57,072 nucleotides of DNA, from assembly GCA_964651395.1 (NCBI GenBank), contig CAZYXZ010000009.1, positions 1 to 57,072 on the forward strand, read 5' to 3'. Under the pieces are notes generated by a model, which worked only from the letters and a program-made list of their open reading frames with translations, made no database searches and had not been told where the DNA came from. The DNA comes from CAZYXZ01 sp964651395. GTDB taxonomy: Bacteria; Actinomycetota; Actinomycetes; BP-191. The position numbers were made by a program, and so were the translations under genes. Shown in pieces: positions 50,567 through 57,072 of this stretch (position 1 is its first letter; every line of letters starts with the position of its first letter).

Positions 50567-51651
50567 CAACGACTGCGGCACAACTTGGCACCGAGTCCTG
50601 CGAGGACGACATCGATTGGCTGTTGGTGAATCAGCTGGCGTTGCGGCTTGTTGAGATGGAGCGTGCCGGCGCGGAGTTCATGACGGAGGTCGGACGACTC
50701 GATAGGCGATCCATTCGTGAACGCGCATTGATGCAGTTCTTCGAAGCGATCACGGAAGTAGTGCGACCAGCAGCAGCCGACTCAGATTCTGAGGATTCAG
50801 GCGATCGCCGCCCCAGCCGTCGAGGCGTCATGGGCGTACTACAGCGGGTCTGGCGAGTGGTGGATCTTCATGCCCAGCGATGGGTAGCGGCATCTGTTGC
50901 GATCTTCAGACCTTATGGAGGGTGGTTGGATCGCAGCTGGTCCTACGTCGGACTAGGACTGACTGCTGCGATGGTCGCCACCTGGTTGAGCGGCCACTAC
51001 GTCTTCGCACTGGGACTGCTGACCGTTCGGCTGGTCGGATCTGCAGCCGCGGGCGGGCCCACCTTGAGCCGTGGCACGGCTGGCGTCGTCAACATCGTCC
51101 ATTGCCAGAACATCTATCGCCAACTGCGTGGTTGCCTGGTGAGTCAGACCACCGACTCAGGCGTCCTTGTCGCGCTCGCTCTCGCTCTGGCCAACCACGG
51201 CCGGAGTGCCTGGAGCGCGGTCTTGTTCCTCGCCACCATCTTCAGCCTGCTCGGAACCCTGAGCCGGGTGGCAGCCGAACGGAGTGGAGCGCGCATCACG
51301 CGGTCAGTCATCGAACGCTTCTGCCGGACCGGCGGCGTCGCGGTTGCGCTGGTGATCAGTGCGCTTTCCGCGGGCCGTGGCATCGATCTTGGGGGGCTGA
51401 ACCTGCCAGCCGAGTCAGTCATCGCCCTGACGTACACCGCCTACGCAGTTGTCGAAACACTTCGCGTCGTGCAAGCCATGCGGGAGCCCGTTCCAGTCAT
51501 CGCCATCACAGTCGCTGCGTCTCCCCGCGGCGGTCGCATCGACGGCTACTTGTCGCAGGCCGATCGCCTCGTGGATCCGGAACCGCGACGTGGCCGGCGT
51601 GTCCCAGTGCTCCGAGGCAACCGCCTTATTCCGGAGACGGCCTCGCCGTAG
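50563..51651 (+). CDS. Membrane protein, partner of the sigma-like gene
   Basis: 362 residues. A soluble N-terminal domain of about 110 residues (DDIDWLLVNQLALRLVEMER) is followed by five or six hydrophobic segments, ending with a basic tail (DPEPRRGRRVPVLRGNR). The order fits an anti-sigma-type membrane protein, but zinc-binding ZAS residues are absent. The product is inferred from context only. Confidence 0.65.
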   Translation: MTTTAAQLGTESCEDDIDWLLVNQLALRLVEMERAGAEFMTEVGRLDRRSIRERALMQFFEAITEVVRPAAADSDSEDSGDRRPSRRGVMGVLQRVWRVVDLHAQRWVAASVAIFRPYGGWLDRSWSYVGLGLTAAMVATWLSGHYVFALGLLTVRLVGSAAAGGPTLSRGTAGVVNIVHCQNIYRQLRGCLVSQTTDSGVLVALALALANHGRSAWSAVLFLATIFSLLGTLSRVAAERSGARITRSVIERFCRTGGVAVALVISALSAGRGIDLGGLNLPAESVIALTYTAYAVVETLRVVQAMREPVPVIAITVAASPRGGRIDGYLSQADRLVDPEPRRGRRVPVLRGNRLIPETASP

Positions 51652-51676
51652 CCGAGGGCCTGACCGGTCATGCCGC

Positions 51677-52873
51677 TCATGCCGGCGGTACAGCCTTGAC
51701 GATCTCGACCAGATCCTCGATTCGTCCCGGGAGTTCTATGATGCCGGATTCCTGCTCAGTGAACTCTAGGTGAAGCACCCCTGCGGTCGTGAGCCCGACG
51801 CATGCCGGAGGGAGGTCTGCGAGCTCGTCATCGTCGAGGTCATGGCACAGGTCGAGTGCTCGCACGGTGGCTGGCTCGCCCTCAGCGAGGGCTTGCCACG
51901 GTCCGCCACAGTCGGCGCATTTCGGGCTGGCGACCCAGACCGACTCGAGTGCGTTCACCTGACACGTCCCTCCGCACTCCGTACACGCGAAGCGCTGGTG
52001 AAACGGCTCGGGCAGCAGGAGAGTCGCGCTGGGGTACTCGGCGAGCACGCGCACAGCCAGGTCGCCGAGCGACAACGGCATCTCGTCCAACCCGGCTAGC
52101 TCCAGAGGTGCCGCCGGCCGGTGCACGCCGGGACAGGTGGAGTCGACTTGGAGGATTGCTGTTTGCAGGGTCTTCCGTCGGACACTTCCGTAGTAGCGCT
52201 TGCCGAAGTCATAGGTCGCCCCGTGGAGCAGCTCGATGACAGTTTCCGCCATGAAGCCGCCCAGCGTGGCGGCCGCACTCTGGATGGCCGGCACGATCTG
52301 GGCCCGCTCCGCGGCGAGTGCGTACTGCGTGCAGGATGCAGACGAAACTCGGTGCCGGTTGACGCAGCGATAGCACGGCTCATCGGCGTGCCCGGAGAAG
52401 GCGGACAAGTTGAACTGGTCGCCCGCGAAGCCGCCCTCGACCACCGGCTTGCCCATCAAGCGGGTCCGCTCCGCGAGCCATGCCCGAGTGTTGACATCGT
52501 CGACGGCGGAGACGATGACGTCGGCCCATCTGATAGCGGCATCGCCGATGCTCTGGATCTTCGAGGCGGCAAAGAGGACGTTGGCTGCACTCGCGGTGTT
52601 CCCCCTCAGTGCCCCCTCAGCCACGTTGGGCGCTTTCGCCAGTCCCAAGCGGCGACGTTCCGCGGGCGTTGGGTAGTACGGCGAGCGCGTCGCGTTGTGG
52701 TCCTCAAACTCGTCGAAGTCCACGAGCAGAAGCGAGCCGACGCCACTGAGGGTGAGCGACTGGACCAGGTTCTGTCCGAGCGCCCCAAGGCCCACCACTG
52801 CGACGTGAGCTTGATCAAGGATGGCGGGGTCATAGCCCGCCGCCATGGAGCGCGAGTGCACGTCGGTCATCAA
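51677..52873 (-). CDS. E1-like (ThiF/MoeB) adenylating enzyme
   Basis: 398 residues. ATP site VAVVGLGALGQN (Gly28, 30, 33) and LVDFDEFEDHNATRS. Candidate catalytic Cys181, with zinc pair Cys167-x2-Cys170 (PCYRC) and a second Cys247, fits the spacing of MoeB. A C-terminal zinc ribbon has CTEC (297-300) and CADC (319-322). It should activate the Gly-Gly terminus of the Ubl encoded four genes upstream. It overlaps the small membrane gene by 4 bp and is the last gene of the operon. Confidence 0.88.
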   Translation of the reverse strand: MMTDVHSRSMAAGYDPAILDQAHVAVVGLGALGQNLVQSLTLSGVGSLLLVDFDEFEDHNATRSPYYPTPAERRRLGLAKAPNVAEGALRGNTASAANVLFAASKIQSIGDAAIRWADVIVSAVDDVNTRAWLAERTRLMGKPVVEGGFAGDQFNLSAFSGHADEPCYRCVNRHRVSSASCTQYALAAERAQIVPAIQSAAATLGGFMAETVIELLHGATYDFGKRYYGSVRRKTLQTAILQVDSTCPGVHRPAAPLELAGLDEMPLSLGDLAVRVLAEYPSATLLLPEPFHQRFACTECGGTCQVNALESVWVASPKCADCGGPWQALAEGEPATVRALDLCHDLDDDELADLPPACVGLTTAGVLHLEFTEQESGIIELPGRIEDLVEIVKAVPPA

Positions 52874-53172
52874 CCGACGCCCCTGTGGAGCTCACATGCG
52901 CACGAGCGAACCACGTCGCCAGTCTTGAGGCAGATGGCGTCGGGATCCACCTGACGCGCCTGTTGCTGGAACAGCATGCGGCCGGGCGACGGTCGCGACG
53001 GTGGGGGAGGCGGGGTCAGGGGTTTCTGCGCCGGCGGTATGAAGTGGATCTGCGTCTCGAAGAACAGCTCGGGGGTTGGTGGTGTCGATCTGCGGCCCTT
53101 GTACCAGTCGTCGAGGAGTACCGCTGCGGCGATCACGGCCAGAACGACCAGCACGAACGCAACCTGCTCCAC
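52870..53172 (-). CDS. Small membrane protein with Cys/His tail in the Ubl operon
   Basis: 100 residues. An N-terminal membrane helix (3-20, QVAFVLVVLAVIAAAVLL), a Pro-rich linker (48-62) and a tail containing Cys81, Cys91, Cys93 and His96 (ICLKTGDVVRSCACELHRG). The four residues could hold one zinc as in a half treble-clef or RING-like knuckle. This could serve as a membrane adaptor or E3-like factor. It has a 4-bp overlap with the E1 gene. The zinc site is a guess from spacing. Confidence 0.6.
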   Translation of the reverse strand: MEQVAFVLVVLAVIAAAVLLDDWYKGRRSTPPTPELFFETQIHFIPPAQKPLTPPPPPSRPSPGRMLFQQQARQVDPDAICLKTGDVVRSCACELHRGVG

Positions 53173-53178
53173 CCCCCG

Positions 53179-54180
53179 TCATCCCCTCCACAACGGCTTG
53201 GCCGGCGGCCACACCGTGCCCGCCGGTACAGCCTCGTCCGGAACAGCCCCCACGGAGATCGTGCCGGTGACGATCTCCCCCTGCGGATCGCGCAAGACGA
53301 GGGACACCGTCTGGCGAGTCCCGCTGGGCAGTTGGAAGCGCAGCGTCGGCCCCAAGCCAGCAGGTCGCCCTCCGACTCGCCACTCGAGCCTGCCGGGACT
53401 CGTGACGTCCGCAACACAGTCGACGACACCCCGTGCGCTCACCTGGCACGACCAGCCCAGCCTGGGGCCCTCGGTCCTGGTGGCTGCCGCCAGCCCGTAG
53501 CCGGACAGGAGCAGGGTCCCTGCAAGTGCGCCCCCAAGGCTAGCTGCGACGACGGCCTGCCTGGAGCGGCGGTCTCGCGCGGCCGGAAGCTGACGAGTGA
53601 GTTGCACAGGCCGCACATCGATGCGGAGATCTGCTTCCAGCGAAAGCGGCTCCGGCGTCCAATCCACCTTGAGGTGCATGGGGGTGGACTCCGGGCCAGA
53701 GTAGGCCGTCGCCCACGGCCACCCGGAAGCAAATACCAGCAGACCGATGTGCCCCGCGTCGGTCCACAGACGCTGGTTCGCGAGATCTGTCGAGCTGTAC
53801 GAGCTCTTGAACATGTGCGTGTGCCACCAACCGACGACGTCCATGCTGGGCTGCCGCTTAGCAGCCACCGTGCGCAGCCGGCCTGTCAGTTCCGCTGACA
53901 TCCGGATGTGACCTAGACCGCGGCTCTCCTCAGGCGCCTCGAGCGCGTCCAGGACGACGGTGTATGGCCCCTCTTCGTCGCGGAAGCAACGGCCGCTGAC
54001 CAGCCCACCTGTCTCGGCCGGACGAGCGGCTGTCGCGGCCTGGCGCATGCGCTTCGTCACGGTCGGCTGCACCAGAAGTGTGCAACCCGTGCCAACGAAC
54101 TCATCGAAGCCCTCGAACTGACCTCGAGGACGAAATGGCTCGCGAGTGGTCCGCTCCGTGATCGTGAAAGCTGGGCTCAC
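53179..54180 (-). CDS. JAB/MPN-family isopeptidase with membrane anchor
   Basis: 333 residues. JAB metalloprotease core: AETGGLVSG (Glu56), GWWHTHMF (His120, His122) and SSTDLANQ (Ser129, Asp132), a complete JAMM set. It is followed by a membrane helix (209-232) and a C-terminal domain of 100 residues with two Cys (SCQ-x7-DC) that would be outside. Within Ubl operons such enzymes cut the conjugate or trim the Ubl. The membrane tether plus extracytoplasmic domain is not in standard antiphage Ubl operons known to me. Confidence 0.87.
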   Translation of the reverse strand: MSPAFTITERTTREPFRPRGQFEGFDEFVGTGCTLLVQPTVTKRMRQAATAARPAETGGLVSGRCFRDEEGPYTVVLDALEAPEESRGLGHIRMSAELTGRLRTVAAKRQPSMDVVGWWHTHMFKSSYSSTDLANQRLWTDAGHIGLLVFASGWPWATAYSGPESTPMHLKVDWTPEPLSLEADLRIDVRPVQLTRQLPAARDRRSRQAVVAASLGGALAGTLLLSGYGLAAATRTEGPRLGWSCQVSARGVVDCVADVTSPGRLEWRVGGRPAGLGPTLRFQLPSGTRQTVSLVLRDPQGEIVTGTISVGAVPDEAVPAGTVWPPAKPLWRG

Positions 54181-54804
54181 TTAGATCACCTGGAAGTCAG
54201 GCTCAGCACCAGACCGCCGCAGAACCTCGAAGCCCAGCGTGGACTGGCCTGGGTTCACCAACCAGGCGGGAAGGGGCGCGTACATGAACTCGGGGTCGAG
54301 CGGGCGGCCCTGGTACACCCGCTGGTGGTACGCGATTGCCTCACCGTTCCAGCCTACGTATCCCGGCCCGCGGCCCTTCTCGTCCCAGTTGAGGAGCCGC
54401 TGAAGATGTTGGACGAGGTGGCCGAGGGTGACGTGACCCCGCCGGGGGGCCCAGAACTCCTCCCCAGTGCAGACGGGAGAGCCGCGCCGGAAGTGCGGTG
54501 ACCACGGCAGTACCTGAGACCTCACCCAGACGGCCGGCGCCTGCTCCGGGTAGTCGCCGACGTCGAGGTCCACGGCGAACTCGGTCTCGCGCGCGAACTC
54601 CCCCGCGGCGACCAGCGTCGGAACCCGGAGCACCATCTTGTACTTGCGCGCGCGTGTCGCGTCCTCCAACGTCTTGATCTCGTTCCGCCTCTGGTCCCGG
54701 TCCCCGGGGGAGGCGAAGGCGCTGAAGTCGAAGGTCGGACCCCGCATGTCGCGCAGGATGCGGAAGTCGAACTGCAGGCGCTTTGCCAGGTCCGCGCCGT
54801 GCAT
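54181..54804 (-). CDS. E2-like ubiquitin-conjugating enzyme
   Basis: 207 residues. The E2 core is seen in the strand-rich FAVDLDVGDYPEQAPAVWV, WSPHFRRGSPVCTGEEFW with Cys112 as sole cysteine and likely catalytic residue, and HVTLGHLVQHLQRLLNWDE. The N-terminal 55 residues are extra. It accepts the Ubl from E1 and transfers it. It starts 3 bp after the Ubl stop and ends 0 bp before the JAB start. Confidence 0.85.
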   Translation of the reverse strand: MHGADLAKRLQFDFRILRDMRGPTFDFSAFASPGDRDQRRNEIKTLEDATRARKYKMVLRVPTLVAAGEFARETEFAVDLDVGDYPEQAPAVWVRSQVLPWSPHFRRGSPVCTGEEFWAPRRGHVTLGHLVQHLQRLLNWDEKGRGPGYVGWNGEAIAYHQRVYQGRPLDPEFMYAPLPAWLVNPGQSTLGFEVLRRSGAEPDFQVI

Positions 54805-54807
54805 CGG

Positions 54808-55083
54808 TCAGCCACCCGCGCCGGTCGTCGTGTGGTCGACCAGCAGGTTGCTGTTGTTGGGCACGCCCGCCGCGCGGAGGGTCACCTGGTCCAGCAGCTG
54901 CACGCCACTCTGGGCGTTGCGGAGCTTGTACTGCCCGACCGCGCCTGCCTCCGGCAGGAAGCCGGCACTGACCATCTGGCGGACCAAGTACTGCGGCGTG
55001 GATTCTGGGCTCACGGCGGCCGTGAGCATCTCCGACGGGTTGGTCGGGTGAACGAAGTGCAGCGTCAGCTTGTCGTCGTCCAT
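54808..55083 (-). CDS. Ubiquitin-like protein ending in Gly-Gly (YukD-like)
   Basis: 91 residues. The beta-grasp pattern KLTLHFVHPTNPS, VRQMVSAGFLPEAG, YKLRNAQSGVQLLDQVTL and NNSNLLVDH is followed by a flexible TTTGAGG tail. The last two residues are Gly-Gly, with no extension, so it is ready for E1 without processing. First gene of the operon, transcribed away from nrdJ. Confidence 0.85.
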   Translation of the reverse strand: MDDDKLTLHFVHPTNPSEMLTAAVSPESTPQYLVRQMVSAGFLPEAGAVGQYKLRNAQSGVQLLDQVTLRAAGVPNNSNLLVDHTTTGAGG

Positions 55084-55177
55084 GGGCCTGTCCTCTCGAT
55101 GTCACCTCCGGCAATCTCCACTACACCTGCCGCGGCGATATCGACGGATATGTCCTGCGTGCACCGGCACGCGAAAA

Positions 55178-55211
55178 CCGGCGGGGCACCGGCGAACCGG
55201 TGCCCCGCCGG
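55178..55211 (-). terminator. Terminator of nrdJ
   Basis: CCGGCGGGGCACCGG (55178-55192) and CCGGTGCCCCGCCGG (55197-55211) form a perfect 15-bp hairpin with a four-base loop. On the minus strand TTTTCGCG follows. It separates nrdJ from the Ubl operon. Confidence 0.9.
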
Positions 55212-55224
55212 GGGAACGGCCGGG

Positions 55225-57072
55225 CTAGCTGCAGCCGCTGGTGCTGCCGCAGGACTCGCAGACGTAGCAGCTGCCCGCGGGGCGCATCTTGATGCCGCAG
55301 CTCATGCACAAGGGTGCGTCCTGCTCGGTCTGGAGGGTGATGTCCAGGCCGGAGCCGGAGCCGCCGGGGTCGACTGCGACCTCGTGCTCGATCGGGACGG
55401 ACTGGGCCATGCCTTCGACGTCGATGTCCTCGACGGGAACTTCCGCTCCGTAGCTCCCAGCCACGGTCGCCGTGCGCTCGGCGGCGGTGAAGATGCCGAA
55501 CTCGGCGCGCTTGTCGTAGGGCAGGTAGTCGAGCGCGAGACGACGGAAGATGTAGTCCATCACCGACTGCGCCATCCGCAGGTCCGGGTCGTCGGTCATG
55601 CCGGCTGGGTCGAAGCGCATGTTGGTGAACTTCGACACGAACGCCTCGAGCGGTACGCCGTACTGGAGCCCGATCGAGATCGAGATGGAGAACGCGTCCA
55701 TCACACCGGCCAGGGTCGAGCCCTGCTTGCTCATCTTGATGAAGACCTCGCCGAGGCGGCCGTCGTCGTACGAGCCGGCCGTGACGTAGCCCTCCGCACC
55801 GTCGACGCTGAACGTCGTCGTCAGCGACTTCCGCTGCCGCGGCAGCCGCTCGCGCACCGGCTTCGAGGGCAGCGCCATGCCCAGCGCCGCGGCAGCTGCG
55901 GCGGCCTTCTTCGTGTCGTTCACGTCGGAGAGCGGCTGGCCCACCTTCGAGGCGTTGCGGTAGATCGCGATCGCCTTCAGGCCGAGCTTCCAACCCTCCA
56001 TGTAACACTTCTCGACGTCCTCGACCGTGGCCTCGGCCGGCAGGTTCACCGTCTTGGACAGGGCGCCGGAGATGAACGGCTGGATCGCCGCCATCATCCG
56101 CACGTGGCCCATCCAGGAGATGGACCGCTCCCCCATCGCGCAGTCGAACACGGAGTAGTGCTCCGGCCGCAGCCCGGGCGCGCCGACCACCGAGCCGTGC
56201 TCGGCGACGAACGCGACGATCGCCTCGACGATCTCCTCCTCGTAGCCGAGCTTGCGCAGCGCCGAGGGCACCGTCTGGTTGACGATCTGCATGCTCGCGC
56301 CGCCGACCAGCTTCTTGTTCTTCACGAGCGCCAGGTCGGGCTCGAGGCCGGTCGTGTCGCAGTCCATCATCAGGCCGATCGTGCCGGTCGGCGCGATCAC
56401 GGACGCCTGCGAGTTGCGGTAGCCGTTGGCCTCGCCGAGCGCGATGCACTCCTGCCACGCCTTCGTCGCCTCGTGCAGCACCCGGGCGTCGTCCGCGCCC
56501 ATCGGGCGCACGCCGTCGTTGGCCGCGGCGTGCTTGCGGATGACCCGCTTGTGCGCGTCGGCGTTGCGCGCGTAGCCGTCGTACGGCCCGACCACACCGG
56601 CCAGCTCGGCCGACCGCTTGTACGCCGTCGCCTGCATCAGCGACGTGATCGCGCCGGCCATCGTGCGGCCCTGGTCGCTGTCGTACGCGAGGCCGTTGGC
56701 CATGAGCAGCGCGCCGAGGTTGGCGTAGCCGATGCCCAGCTGCCGGTACGCACGCGTGGTCTCGCCGATCTTCTCCGTCGGGAAGTCGGCGAAGCAGATC
56801 GAGATGTCCATCGCGGTGAAGACCAGCTCGGTCACCTTCGCGAACAGCGGCCCGTCGAACGTCCCGTCCTCGCGCTGGAACTTCATGAGGTTGAGGCTCG
56901 CGAGGTTGCAGCTCGAGTTGTCGAGGTGCATGTACTCGCTGCACGGGTTGGACGCGGTAATCCGGCCGGTCTCCGGGCAGGTGTGCCAGTCGTTGATCGT
57001 GTCGTCGTACTGGATGCCGGGGTCGGCGCACTCCCACGCGGCCTGCGCGATCTTGCGGTAGAGCTCCTTCGC
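55225..57072 (-). CDS. nrdJ: Adenosylcobalamin-dependent ribonucleotide reductase, class II (5' end beyond window)
   Basis: At least 616 residues are visible. Reduces ribonucleotides with adenosylcobalamin as radical source. NPCSEYMHLDNSSCNLASLN is the active-site Cys/Glu region, and IAPTGTIGLMMDCDTTG the phosphate/substrate loop. The C-terminus has SCGIKMRPAGSCYVCESCG and ends GSTSGCS, the zinc-finger tail used for regeneration. The tail is complete, so the gene is functional at its 3' end. Part of it is duplicated at 48062-48388. It runs off the right edge. Confidence 0.95.
   Translation of the reverse strand, partial: AKELYRKIAQAAWECADPGIQYDDTINDWHTCPETGRITASNPCSEYMHLDNSSCNLASLNLMKFQREDGTFDGPLFAKVTELVFTAMDISICFADFPTEKIGETTRAYRQLGIGYANLGALLMANGLAYDSDQGRTMAGAITSLMQATAYKRSAELAGVVGPYDGYARNADAHKRVIRKHAAANDGVRPMGADDARVLHEATKAWQECIALGEANGYRNSQASVIAPTGTIGLMMDCDTTGLEPDLALVKNKKLVGGASMQIVNQTVPSALRKLGYEEEIVEAIVAFVAEHGSVVGAPGLRPEHYSVFDCAMGERSISWMGHVRMMAAIQPFISGALSKTVNLPAEATVEDVEKCYMEGWKLGLKAIAIYRNASKVGQPLSDVNDTKKAAAAAAALGMALPSKPVRERLPRQRKSLTTTFSVDGAEGYVTAGSYDDGRLGEVFIKMSKQGSTLAGVMDAFSISISIGLQYGVPLEAFVSKFTNMRFDPAGMTDDPDLRMAQSVMDYIFRRLALDYLPYDKRAEFGIFTAAERTATVAGSYGAEVPVEDIDVEGMAQSVPIEHEVAVDPGGSGSGLDITLQTEQDAPLCMSCGIKMRPAGSCYVCESCGSTSGCS
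55476..55802. repeat. Right copy of the nrdJ direct repeat
   Basis: This part of the intact nrdJ is repeated in the same orientation at 48062-48388. The two copies flank about 7.1 kb containing the sigma-like pair and the Ubl operon. Confidence 0.85.

Noticed and set aside
51677..55083. Type II CBASS or a standard Bil operon
   Set aside because: No CD-NTase or effector is present, and two membrane proteins do not fit the usual four-gene arrangement.
55225..57072. Intein in nrdJ
   Set aside because: The visible reading frame is continuous with normal family blocks and no splicing motifs.

Overview
The window is high-GC DNA with GTG starts, class II (B12-dependent) ribonucleotide reductase, a LigB-type ATP-dependent ligase and many small VOC-fold and TetR/MarR genes. 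This fits an Actinomycete chromosome; no feature fixes the genus. It is a scaffold, not a finished sequence: ten Ns (9849-9858) split one gene.

Positions 1-35.9 kb are mostly ordinary chromosomal genes. They comprise a truncated membrane histidine kinase, msrA with a GroES-like gene, a secreted SGNH hydrolase, ligB, a cell-wall-anchored esterase, a DEAD-box RNA helicase behind a terminator-like leader hairpin, a MarR-yceI divergon with two operators, pirin, an epimerase, a PLD-macro-domain cluster, a TetR-VOC-MBL operon, two VapBC-type modules, and an NAD-salvage operon (pnuC-nadR-nrtR-like) with a palindromic operator.

At 35,977 a tRNA-Arg(ACG) 3' fragment marks the edge of a genomic island with visibly lower GC. 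From 36.3 to 47.95 kb it carries a dense defence-type cluster: a double-GHKL histidine kinase, a receiver-domain partner, a cytosine-5 DNA methyltransferase fused to an endonuclease III-like Fe-S domain, a Vsr endonuclease, a MORC/MutL-like ATPase, a Z1 helicase-like ATPase, a PD-(D/E)XK protein and an Mrr endonuclease. Most of the forward genes overlap or abut.

From 48.06 to 55.80 kb a second module lies between two direct copies of the 3' part of nrdJ; the left copy is a broken fragment and the right copy is inside the intact gene. The module holds an uncharacterised regulator-like gene, a sigma-factor-like gene with a membrane partner, and a tight five-gene ubiquitin-like conjugation operon on the minus strand: Ubl ending in Gly-Gly, E2, membrane-tethered JAB peptidase, a small membrane protein with a Cys/His tail, and E1. 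This operon and the methyltransferase/Vsr/MORC/Z1 cluster are the best candidates for little-described biology. The window ends inside nrdJ.
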